Origin: Microbacterium lacus
GTDB taxonomy: Bacteria > Actinomycetota > Actinomycetes > Actinomycetales > Microbacteriaceae
Assembly (NCBI RefSeq): GCF_039531105.1
Contig: NZ_BAAAPK010000001.1
Coordinates: 1,426,001-1,490,000 of the forward strand
Length of the DNA: 64,000 nucleotides
Direction: 5' to 3'
In this document: piece by piece, positions 7,672 to 15,336 of the stretch
Layout of the letters: every line of letters starts with the position of its first letter
How positions within the stretch are numbered: position 1 is the first letter of the stretch
Translations under genes and position numbers: made by a program
Notes under the pieces: model-generated
What the model was told of the DNA's origin: nothing
The model's database searches: none
The model's input: only the letters and a program-made list of their open reading frames with translations

Positions 7672-9089
7672 AGGCGGATGTCGGAGGGCCGGCTCAGCTC
7701 GATCCATGCGCTCTGTCTGGCAGGGCCGATGCGCATCACGTCCGCGGCGGCCAGCGGTCCGACGTCGAGCGCGGTGAGGGTCGCGATGTCGAGGACCGGC
7801 ACCTGGAACGTTCGGAACGCCCCCAGCCGGGTGAGGGCGTCCGCGGTGAGATCGATCAACGCGGTCTGATCCAGGACGAATCCGGCCGCAGCGAGCGTGG
7901 GGCTGCCCCCGCGATCGGTCTCGGTCCACGCGGCGATCTTCCAGAACCGACGCGGGATCCGGATGCCGCGATACGGCGGATCGTCCTCCTCGAGCACCGG
8001 CCCGGTCAGGACCGACACCCGCTGATCGGTCGCATCGGCGAACTCCAGCACGTGGTCCTCCAGCCCGACCCACAGATCCTTCGACTGGTTGAACGCGGAT
8101 GCCTGAGGGGCGGCGTTCGTGTAGACGAACGTCGCCTCGGTCGCCGCACGGGCCTCGGCGACGGTTCCCCACCCGGGATCCCGGCGGCGCACCAGATGAC
8201 CGCGGTCGAAGTCGTTGTCGGCGTACACCGCCGGCCCCGTCTGCTCTGCCGCCGGCACGCGCGGGTCCAGTTTCCACTCGCCCGTGCGGGGGAGATCCTG
8301 CAGCGTCGCGCCGTCGATGTTGACGGCGGTCGCCGCGGCGAGCCTGCGGTCCGGGTCCAGGAGCACGGTGAAGCGCGGGTAGTCCAGCCGCGTCAAGGGA
8401 CGACCGGCCGCTGCCCGCGGGAGGCTCACCGGCACGCCGAGGAACGCGGAGTCGTATCCGACGGAGGCGAGCGTGGCGGCATCCATTCGTCCAGCCTGCC
8501 ACCGCCCCAGTCGCTCGGTGCGCGAGACGAGCAGGTCGACTCCGGCGCCCAGCACGAGTGCGGAGGCGACAGCGACGATGACGGCCACCGCTGGGGGACC
8601 GGGCAGCACACGCGCGATCGCCGTGCCGATGACCGCCTGGTAGAGCGCCCACAAGGCGGCGGCGCCCGCCGCGAGCGGCAGATAGCGGCTCATCGGCATC
8701 CGCACGGCGCCGGCCGTCAGATTCACCGCCAGACGGGCGAACGGGATGAACCGAGCCGTGAACAGCACTGCTCCCGATCGCTGCGCGAGTCGCCTCCCTG
8801 CCCAGGAGAAGGCGCGGACCGCTCGCGGATGCCGCATCCATCGCCAGCGCTCGAGCCCGGCGCGGCGGCCGATCGCGTAGCAGGCGAGGTCGCCGCTCAG
8901 CGCGGCCGCGGCGGCGACGCCGATCACCGCGATCAGCCACGGTTGCCCGGTGGAGGCCGAAAGGGCCGCGATCGCCGTCACGGCGACCTCTCCGGGGATG
9001 ATCACCAGGAACGCATCGGCGAGCACGACGACGAAGAGCCCCGGAAGCGCGGCAGCGCTCCCGGCGAGGGCGGTCAGTGCATCGTCCAT
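7668..9089 (-). CDS. Fusion: DedA-family membrane protein + DNA/RNA non-specific endonuclease domain
   Basis: 473 aa in a single uninterrupted frame. Residues about 1-195 are DedA-like: hydrophobic segments, P-G-E-V near 32, and an F-T-A-R-F-I-P-F-A-R motif (110-119) followed by N-L-T-A-G-A. Residues about 215-465 look like a NucA/NUC1-type nuclease: D-R-G-H at 295-298 (the catalytic motif of that family), Y-T-N-A-A-P-Q with Asn325 as expected metal ligand, then F-N-Q and W-x-x-L-E. DedA proteins help move lipid carriers; NUC nucleases cut DNA and RNA with Mg. The last hydrophobic segment (about 164-187) connects the two. The combination is unusual; whether the nuclease faces inside or outside cannot be settled from sequence. 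Start ATG at 9089. Confidence 0.85.
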   Translation of the reverse strand: MDDALTALAGSAAALPGLFVVVLADAFLVIIPGEVAVTAIAALSASTGQPWLIAVIGVAAAAALSGDLACYAIGRRAGLERWRWMRHPRAVRAFSWAGRRLAQRSGAVLFTARFIPFARLAVNLTAGAVRMPMSRYLPLAAGAAALWALYQAVIGTAIARVLPGPPAVAVIVAVASALVLGAGVDLLVSRTERLGRWQAGRMDAATLASVGYDSAFLGVPVSLPRAAAGRPLTRLDYPRFTVLLDPDRRLAAATAVNIDGATLQDLPRTGEWKLDPRVPAAEQTGPAVYADNDFDRGHLVRRRDPGWGTVAEARAATEATFVYTNAAPQASAFNQSKDLWVGLEDHVLEFADATDQRVSVLTGPVLEEDDPPYRGIRIPRRFWKIAAWTETDRGGSPTLAAAGFVLDQTALIDLTADALTRLGAFRTFQVPVLDIATLTALDVGPLAAADVMRIGPARQSAWIELSRPSDIRL

Positions 9090-9236
9090 GGGGTGGGGCC
9101 AGCATGTGGCGGTGCCCTGAACGCACGCCGACCAGTGGTGACGCGACGACGACGCGCGCGGGACGATCACGTGAACTCTGCGGGATCAGCCGCGATCGCG
9201 CAGGTGCGGGCGCCTCCCGGCCTTCACGCTGGAGGA

Positions 9237-11216
9237 GTGAGAGTCGCGCTGATCGCCGAGTCGTTCCTCCCCCACATGAACGGTGTGACCGGATCCGTTC
9301 TGCACGTCCTCGCCCATCTCCGGCGCCGGGGCCATGAGACTCTCGTGATCGCGCCGGATGCGGGCGGACCGACGGATTCGCGCTCAGTCGGGGCGACGCT
9401 GCTGCGCTCGGTCCCGCTCCCGTCCTACCCGCAGGTGCGGGTCGTCGTGGCCGGCGCCGCTCGCCTGATCGACATCCTCCGCGACTTCGCGCCGGACGTC
9501 GTGCACCTGGCGTCGCCGTTCGTCCTCGGTTGGCACGGCGTCCGGGCCGCCGACGCGCTGCGACTGCCGTCCGTCGCGGTCTACCAGACCGACGTGATCG
9601 CCTATGCGCAGCGGTACGGTGTCGCCGGCGGAGCCGCGTTCGCCTCCGCGCACACCGCGCGGCTGCACCGTCGGGCGACGCTCACCCTTGCACCGGGCAC
9701 CGCCGCCGTCGCTCGACTGGAAGGGCTGGGCGTGGACCGCATCCGCCGCTGGGGACGCGGCGTGGATGCCGAGCTCTTCCATCCCGGACGGCGCAGCGCG
9801 GCATGGCGCGAGCGTGTCGCGCCGGGCCGGACGATCGTCGGCTATGTGGGGCGACTGGCCCCCGAGAAGCAGGTCGAGGATCTCCGAGCGCTCGCAGGCC
9901 TGGCAGGGGTGCGACTCGTGATCGTCGGGGACGGGCCGTCGCGCCCGCACCTGGAGCAGGTTCTCCCGGATGCCGTGTTCACGGGCCACCTCGAGGGCAT
10001 CGCGCTGGCCGAAGCGCTCGCGAGTTTCGACGTGTTCGTCCATCCCGGCCAGAGCGAGACGTTCGGACAGACGCTCCAGGAGGCACGCGCGAGCGGTGTC
10101 CCGGTGGTCGCCACCGGCGCGGGGGGCCCGGTCGACCTCGTGCGCAGCAGTGTCGACGGCTGGCTCTATCGGCCGGGCGATCTCGGCGATCTCCGGGAAC
10201 GGGTCGCGGATCTGACCGGCGACGCCGCCAAACGCGCGGCGTTCGCGGCTGCCGCCCGGGAGAGCGTGCGGGAACGCACCTGGTCATCGCTGGGTGATCA
10301 GCTGATCGCGCACTACGACGATGCGCGGGCGCTGCGTCCGCTCGACGACGCGCTGATCGTTCGGGGCGAGAGGCGGATGCCCGCTCCGCCCCACCCGAGA
10401 CAGGAGCTTCCGCGGTGGAGCCGCTACGTCGCGCTGGGCGATTCGCTCACCGAGGGACTGGGCGACACATCGCGCATGCCCGCCGGTCAGTGCCGCGGGT
10501 GGGCGGATCGGCTCGCGCAGCTGCTCGCGCACGCCGGCAGCGCCGGGCGGCATCCGTTCCGCTACGCGAATCTGGCCGTGCGGAGCACGCGCGTGTCGGA
10601 CCTCGTGACGGACCAAGTGCCCAGGGCGCTGGCGCTTCGCCCGGATCTGGTTTCGATCTTCATCGGGGCGAACGACCTCGTCGGCAGGCGACCGGACGCG
10701 AAGGCGCTCGCCGAAGCCGTCGGCAGCGCTGTGCGAGCATTGCGCGCGGCCGGGGCTGATGTGCTGCTGGTCACCCCGGTGCTGCCCCGCCGACGTGCGG
10801 CGAAGCTGTTCGCCGCTCGCTTCGCCGCGTACGCGTCGCACCTGCGCCTCGTGGCGGAGCAGACCGGTGCGCTGCTCCTGGACCTGGACGCGCACCCGCT
10901 CCTGACCGAGCCGGCGATGTGGGCGTCGGACCGCGTCCATCTGCGTTCGGCAGGGCATCGGCACATGGCCTACTGCGCCGCGGGTCTGCTGGGTGTTCCG
11001 GATTCGCGTGAACTCGAGGTTCTGGAGACCTCCCTGCATGCCGATGACGACCCGGACGCGACCGGTGCCGCGTGGCTGCTGCACGACGCGCTCCCATGGG
11101 TGTGGCGCCGCGTCTGCGGTCGCCGTGCAGGCGACGGACGCTCGTCCAAGCACCAGACCTACGTTCGGATCGACGGGCCCGGACATCTGCGCCCGCAGTC
11201 GGTGCGCGCAGACTGA
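9237..11216 (+). CDS. Fusion: GT4 glycosyltransferase + SGNH/GDSL hydrolase
   Basis: 659 aa. Residues 1-375 are a GT4 glycosyltransferase of the PimB/MgtA type: E-S-F-L-P-H-M-N-G-V-T at 8-18, G-R-L-A-P-E-K near 205, and the E-x7-E signature (Glu274, Glu282). Residues about 395-580 are an SGNH hydrolase: G-D-S-L (Ser403), G-A-N-D (477-480) and D-x-x-H (Asp565, His568); the block II Gly position reads Ser450. It may glycosylate a membrane lipid, with the hydrolase removing or transferring an acyl group. The GTG at 9237 fits family N-termini, though GGAGGA touches it directly; GTG at 9171 is an alternative. An internal ATG at 10377, after GAGAGG, could start the hydrolase alone. Confidence 0.84.
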   Translation: MRVALIAESFLPHMNGVTGSVLHVLAHLRRRGHETLVIAPDAGGPTDSRSVGATLLRSVPLPSYPQVRVVVAGAARLIDILRDFAPDVVHLASPFVLGWHGVRAADALRLPSVAVYQTDVIAYAQRYGVAGGAAFASAHTARLHRRATLTLAPGTAAVARLEGLGVDRIRRWGRGVDAELFHPGRRSAAWRERVAPGRTIVGYVGRLAPEKQVEDLRALAGLAGVRLVIVGDGPSRPHLEQVLPDAVFTGHLEGIALAEALASFDVFVHPGQSETFGQTLQEARASGVPVVATGAGGPVDLVRSSVDGWLYRPGDLGDLRERVADLTGDAAKRAAFAAAARESVRERTWSSLGDQLIAHYDDARALRPLDDALIVRGERRMPAPPHPRQELPRWSRYVALGDSLTEGLGDTSRMPAGQCRGWADRLAQLLAHAGSAGRHPFRYANLAVRSTRVSDLVTDQVPRALALRPDLVSIFIGANDLVGRRPDAKALAEAVGSAVRALRAAGADVLLVTPVLPRRRAAKLFAARFAAYASHLRLVAEQTGALLLDLDAHPLLTEPAMWASDRVHLRSAGHRHMAYCAAGLLGVPDSRELEVLETSLHADDDPDATGAAWLLHDALPWVWRRVCGRRAGDGRSSKHQTYVRIDGPGHLRPQSVRAD

Positions 11217-11220
11217 GCCC

Positions 11221-11904
11221 TCAGGCCTGCCAGCGATATTCGGTCTCGGGCCGGCCCGGCGCGCCGTAGCGCGGCGCGCGCGACACACGGCCGCTGTCGG
11301 CGAGGTGCTCGAGATAGCGCCGCGCCGACACGCGGGACATGCCGAGCGCCGCCGCCGCCTCGGACGCCGAGACCGGACCGTGGCTGCGCACGTGAGCGCT
11401 GACGCGCTCGAGAGACTCGGTCGACAGCCCCTTCGGCACGGAGGAGACGGGCGCGGGGCGCAGCGCACCGAGCATCGCATCGATCTCGGACTGGGTTGCG
11501 GGCCCGGATGCCTCGCGTGAGCGCTCGCGGTACGCCCGGTATTGCTCGAGGCGTTCGCGGAACACGGCGAACGGAAACGGCTTGACGAGGTACTGCGCCA
11601 CGCCGAGCCCGACCATCTGGCGGACCACGTCGGCGTCGCGGACGCCGGTGACGGCGATGACGTCCACATCGGCAGCGCGGGCTCGGACATGCCGGAGCAC
11701 GTCCAGACCCGTGCCATCGGGCATCGTCATGTCCAGCAGGACCAGATCGATCCCCTCCGCGGGCGGACGCTCCAGGATCGCGGTGACCGCGGCGCGGGCT
11801 CCCGTGCACTCCGCGACCACCGTGAAGCCCTCCAGACGGCTCAGGTAGGTCCGGTGCAGTTCGAGGGTCAGCGCGTCGTCGTCCACCAGGAGCACGGTGA
11901 TCAT
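11221..11904 (-). CDS. CitB/DctR-type response regulator
   Basis: 227 aa. Receiver domain at residues 1-120 with acidic pocket D8-D9-D10, phosphoacceptor Asp58 (L-L-D-M) and Lys in Y-L-V-K-P-F. The C-terminal part (about 165-225) is a winged-helix DNA-binding domain (S-A-S-E-A-A-A-A-L-G-M-S-R-V-S-A-R-R). This is the CitB/DpiA/DctR class that pairs with CitA/DcuS-type sensors and controls di- and tricarboxylate uptake. ATG at 11904 overlaps the end of the kinase gene by 4 bases. The target is presumably the divergent dctA gene 1.4 kb away; that is inference from context. Confidence 0.9.
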   Translation of the reverse strand: MITVLLVDDDALTLELHRTYLSRLEGFTVVAECTGARAAVTAILERPPAEGIDLVLLDMTMPDGTGLDVLRHVRARAADVDVIAVTGVRDADVVRQMVGLGVAQYLVKPFPFAVFRERLEQYRAYRERSREASGPATQSEIDAMLGALRPAPVSSVPKGLSTESLERVSAHVRSHGPVSASEAAAALGMSRVSARRYLEHLADSGRVSRAPRYGAPGRPETEYRWQA

Positions 11905-13172
11905 GCGTTCCTCCCCGGAAGGATCACGGTGAAGGTCGTCGGGTCGGCGGAGACGTCGACCGCGCCGCCCGCCTCCTCGACGATCGAGCGCACGAGCGCG
12001 AGCCCCACACCCCTGCCCTGGGGTCCCGCGGGCTTCGTGCTGAACCCGTGCTCGAAGATGCGCTCGCCGAGCTCGGGCGGCACGCCTCCACCCGAGTCCG
12101 ACACCGCGATCGACAGTGCGCCGCCCGGCGCGGGGGAGAAGGCCACCCGGACCCAGCGCGGCTCGGGTCCCGTCGCCGCGGCGTCCAGGGCGTTGTCGAT
12201 CAGGTTGCCGACGACCGAGACGGCGTCGACCGGGCTGAGCGTGCTGCGCGGAGCCGCCGGGTCGATGTCGGCCGACCACTCCACGCCCCGCTCCCGCGCC
12301 TGCGGCGCCTTGCCCAGCAGCAGAGCGCCCACGGTCGGGTCGCCGTCCCGGCGGGCGGCTACTTGGTCCACGAGCTCCTGCGACTGCCGTGAGGTCTCGG
12401 TGAGGATGCCGATCGCCTCCTCCGTGCGCCCGAGTTCGAGCAGCGCCACGGCGGTGTGCATGCGATTCCCGTGCTCGTGCGTCTGCGCCCGCAGCGCCTC
12501 GCCGAGGGTGCGCACGGATTCGTACGAGGACACCGCGTCGCGCACGGCGCTGGCCGGCAGGTCGCCGGCGATGCGGCGCGTGAGGCGCCCCGCGAACCAC
12601 GCCGCCGCCAGCCCGATGGCGGCGAGCGCGGCGGCCACGGCGACCACGAACGGAACCTGGCGCAGCACTCCGCTGCCGAGGCTGCCCAGCGTGATGCCGG
12701 CCGAGACGAGCGCGACGACCCCGCCGTCCTGCATCACCGGCACGACCGAGCGCACGGAGGGGCCGAGCGTCCCGGTTGCCTCCTCGGTGAGCTCCCGTCC
12801 CTGCAGCGCCGGCTCGATCGTGCCGAGATAGGGCTTGCCGATCTCGTCGGGATCGCGATGGGTGAGGCGGATCCCGTCGGTGGTCATGATCGTGACGAAA
12901 TCGATCGGCGTCCGCGCCATGATCTCCTCGGCGACCGGCTGCAGCTCCGCCGTCGCCGCCGCATCCGTGCCGCCGGTCACCGCCGCGGCGACCTCGGGCA
13001 TCTCGGCGATCGTGCGGGCGACGGCGAGGGTCACAGCTTCGGCCTGCGCGCGCTGCGTCGTCTGTGCCTGGAGGGCCAGCAGCGCGACCAGAAGACCTGT
13101 GATCACCACGACCGCGCCCAGGAAGGCCAGGAACACCCGCGACGCCGCGCTCGCTCCCGCTTTGCCGGCCAT
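11901..13172 (-). CDS. DcuS/CitA-like sensor histidine kinase without cytoplasmic PAS domain
   Basis: 423 aa. One membrane segment at about 14-34, an extracytoplasmic sensor region to about 170 (T-H-R-D-P-D-E-I-G-K motif typical of the CitA/DcuS periplasmic PAS fold), a second segment at 172-193, then directly the phosphoacceptor helix with H-E-H-G-N-R-M-H (His232) and an HATPase domain with N-L-I-D-N-A-L-D-A. Classical DcuS/CitA have a second, cytoplasmic PAS domain of about 100 residues between membrane and kinase; here only about 30 residues fit. ATG at 13172 is preceded by GAGGAGG. Likely senses C4-dicarboxylates for dctA. Confidence 0.9.
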   Translation of the reverse strand: MAGKAGASAASRVFLAFLGAVVVITGLLVALLALQAQTTQRAQAEAVTLAVARTIAEMPEVAAAVTGGTDAAATAELQPVAEEIMARTPIDFVTIMTTDGIRLTHRDPDEIGKPYLGTIEPALQGRELTEEATGTLGPSVRSVVPVMQDGGVVALVSAGITLGSLGSGVLRQVPFVVAVAAALAAIGLAAAWFAGRLTRRIAGDLPASAVRDAVSSYESVRTLGEALRAQTHEHGNRMHTAVALLELGRTEEAIGILTETSRQSQELVDQVAARRDGDPTVGALLLGKAPQARERGVEWSADIDPAAPRSTLSPVDAVSVVGNLIDNALDAAATGPEPRWVRVAFSPAPGGALSIAVSDSGGGVPPELGERIFEHGFSTKPAGPQGRGVGLALVRSIVEEAGGAVDVSADPTTFTVILPGRNA

Positions 13173-13312
13173 GCCCCTCCTCGGGTGATCGTGCCGCGAC
13201 CAATACGACCACAACTGCCGGGTGGCGGCATCCGTCGCTCAGAGTACTCGCAGGACGGATGCCGGACCGGCAGCCGATAGACAACGAAGTTTCTACTCCC
13301 TCGGAGGCGAAG

Positions 13313-14770
13313 ATGGCTCTTCAGATCCCCAGAACGCAATCGTTCAAGCTGCCCGGCTACAACTGGCGCCGAGGGAAGACGTCGTGGGACCGGCATACCT
13401 GGCTGTACATCTCGGTGATCATCGCCGTGGTCCTCGGCGCCACGATCGGTCTCATCTGGCCGGAGGTCGGCATCGCACTCGAGCCGATCGGCAAGGGCTT
13501 CGTCGCGCTCATCAAGATGATGATCGCCCCGATCATCTTCTGCACGATCGTCGTCGGGATCGGCTCGATCGCGAAGGCCGCGACCGTCGGCAAGATCGGC
13601 GGGCTCGCGCTGCTGTACTTCATGATCATGACGACGTTCGCGCTCGCGATCGGCCTGTTCGTCGGCAACCTCATCCACCCGGGTGAGGGTCTGGACATGT
13701 CGAGCTCGACGTATGACACGTCCACGCTCGAGCCCAAGACGACGCAGGAGTTCCTGCTCGGGATCATCCCCACGACCTTCTTCTCCGCCTTCACGGGCGA
13801 GAGTGTGCTCCAGGTGCTGTTCATCGCCCTCCTCGTCGGCTTCGCGCTGCAGAAGATGGGACCCAAGGGCGAGCCGATCATGACGGCCGTGAAGAACCTG
13901 CAGGCGCTCGTCTTCCGGATCCTCGGGATGATCCTGTGGCTCGCTCCCCTCGGCGCGTTCGGTGCGATCGCCGCGGTCGTGGGCAAGACCGGCTTCGCCG
14001 CCATCGTCAGCCTCGGTGTGCTCATGATCGCGTTCTACATCACGTGCGCGGTGTTCGTCTTCGGCATCCTCGGGACACTGCTGTACTCGGTGGCGCGCGT
14101 GAACATCTTCAGCCTCATGAAGTACCTGGCCCGCGAGTACCTCCTGATCGTCGGCACCTCCTCCTCCGAGTCGGCCCTTCCGCGACTGATCGCGAAGATG
14201 GAGCACCTCGGTGTCGCCAAGCCCGTCGTGGGCATCACCGTCCCCACGGGCTACTCGTTCAACCTCGACGGCACCGCGATCTACCTCACGATGGCGACGA
14301 TGTTCATCGCGACGGGGATGGGGATGCCGATGTCGATCCCCGAGCAGATCGGTCTGCTGCTGTTCATGGTGATCGCCTCGAAGGGCGCCGCGGGAGTCAC
14401 CGGTGCGGGCCTGGCCACGCTCGCCGGCGGCCTGCAGGCCTACCGCCCCGACCTCGTGGACGGCGTCGGTGTGATCGTCGGCATCGACCGCTTCATGTCC
14501 GAGGGGCGTGCGCTGACGAACTTCACCGGCAACGCGGTCGCCACGGTTCTGATCGGAACCTGGACGAAGGAGATCGACAAGCACCGGGTGCGGAGCGTTC
14601 TGCGCGGCGAGCGGCCGTTCGACGAGACGACGCTCTCGGGTGACGACCACGACGGCATGTCGCAGGCGCCGGACGCGGTCGGAGTCCAGGGACTCGAAGA
14701 GGCGGCGGTCGCTGAAGCGGAGGCCAAGGAGCAGCGGGCCCGCGAGCGCGAGTCGGCGCTGAGTCGCTGA
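13313..14770 (+). CDS. dctA: C4-dicarboxylate/proton symporter DctA
   Basis: 485 aa DAACS-family carrier for succinate, fumarate or malate. Multiple hydrophobic segments and the family hallmarks are present: the serine-rich loop G-T-S-S-S-E-S-A-L-P-R near residue 280, followed by T-G-Y-S-F-N-L-D-G-T-A-I-Y, which line the transport site. The ATG at 13313 is preceded by GGAGG with a 5-base gap; the longer frame from 13259 lacks a good site. The gene is divergent from the two-component system, with about 140 bp of shared upstream DNA, which is the usual arrangement for DctSR/DcuSR control. The C-terminal 40 residues are acidic and polar. Confidence 0.93.
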   Translation: MALQIPRTQSFKLPGYNWRRGKTSWDRHTWLYISVIIAVVLGATIGLIWPEVGIALEPIGKGFVALIKMMIAPIIFCTIVVGIGSIAKAATVGKIGGLALLYFMIMTTFALAIGLFVGNLIHPGEGLDMSSSTYDTSTLEPKTTQEFLLGIIPTTFFSAFTGESVLQVLFIALLVGFALQKMGPKGEPIMTAVKNLQALVFRILGMILWLAPLGAFGAIAAVVGKTGFAAIVSLGVLMIAFYITCAVFVFGILGTLLYSVARVNIFSLMKYLAREYLLIVGTSSSESALPRLIAKMEHLGVAKPVVGITVPTGYSFNLDGTAIYLTMATMFIATGMGMPMSIPEQIGLLLFMVIASKGAAGVTGAGLATLAGGLQAYRPDLVDGVGVIVGIDRFMSEGRALTNFTGNAVATVLIGTWTKEIDKHRVRSVLRGERPFDETTLSGDDHDGMSQAPDAVGVQGLEEAAVAEAEAKEQRARERESALSR

Positions 14771-14776
14771 GCTGAC

Positions 14777-14818
14777 ACGGACGAAGGGCCCTCCCGAACG
14801 GGAGGGCCCTTCGTCCGT
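14777..14818. terminator. Strong bidirectional terminator hairpin
   Basis: Perfect 20-bp inverted repeat (14777-14796 with 14799-14818) around AA, 6 bases after the dctA stop and 23 bases beyond the end of the convergent DUF5302 gene. It can serve both strands. Confidence 0.88.
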
Positions 14819-14841
14819 GCGATCGGGGAAGCCGGAGAAGA

Positions 14842-15024
14842 TCAGCCGCTCTTGCGACGGAACTCGCGCTTGGTCACGGCGCCGTGGGTGCCGTGGACGG
14901 CCGAGTCGCCGTCGAGGTGGGACTCGCCCTCGCGGTGCTGGGCGTTCTTCTTCTCGAGTGCTTCCTTGAACTTGCGCTTCATCTCATCGGATGCCGCGCC
15001 GGCGGGCTTGTCCTCGGTGCTCAT
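14842..15024 (-). CDS. Small DUF5302-family protein
   Basis: 60 aa, hydrophilic and highly charged, with the F-K-E-A-L-E-K-K-N core and a C-terminal K-R-E-F-R-R-K-S-G tail typical of the DUF5302 proteins found across actinobacteria. No membrane segment or enzymatic motif; function unknown. A TAGGGT hexamer 6 bases before the ATG suggests a leaderless mRNA. It lies convergent to dctA and divergent from pnp. Confidence 0.8.
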   Translation of the reverse strand: MSTEDKPAGAASDEMKRKFKEALEKKNAQHREGESHLDGDSAVHGTHGAVTKREFRRKSG

Positions 15025-15030
15025 GCCTTC

Positions 15031-15036
15031 ACCCTA
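15031..15036 (-). promoter_or_regulatory. -10 hexamer TAGGGT (leaderless promoter of DUF5302 gene)
   Basis: Reads TAGGGT on the minus strand, 6 bases before the ATG at 15024. No convincing -35 element. Confidence 0.5.
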
Positions 15037-15199
15037 AGCGGGCGGTGTGGCGGGCGCCACCGATGGAAGCCGGTGGGGGACGCCCTGGTAGGATCGGTGA
15101 GGTTGCCCTTGCGGCATCCGCTCAATTCAACATGAGCTCACGGAGCAGGCCGGCAGCTAGCTGGTCCCCTGTGGTGGTCTCCCCGTCGTGTGCACGCCG

Positions 15200-15336
15200 G
15201 GTGGGTTTCTACTGGTGACCAGTGCTGGCGCGATCCGCGGTAGATGCCGCGCGCCGAGATCTGCCTGTTCCTGCTCCTTCGCACACGCTCGCGCGCGAAT
15301 CGCGCGCGCGAGCTAAAACAAAGAAGGAGTGACCTT
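15200..15336 (+). promoter_or_regulatory. Structured 5' leader of pnp (candidate Actino-pnp element)
   Basis: The 312 bases between DUF5302 and pnp hold no gene. The part next to pnp contains three inverted repeats: 15211-15223 (ACTGGT-G-ACCAGT), 15227-15232 with 15250-15255, and a perfect 11-bp GC stem 15287-15297/15303-15313 ending 11 bases before the AGGAG site (15325-15329). An Actino-pnp RNA motif upstream of actinobacterial PNPase genes is described, and PNPase mRNAs are often controlled through a leader hairpin cut by RNase III. I did not align it to the motif, so the match is a proposal. Confidence 0.5.

Noticed and set aside
8052..9236. Upstream extension of the glycosyltransferase frame
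   Set aside because: Runs antisense through the DedA-nuclease gene; conserved GT4 N-terminus begins at 9237.
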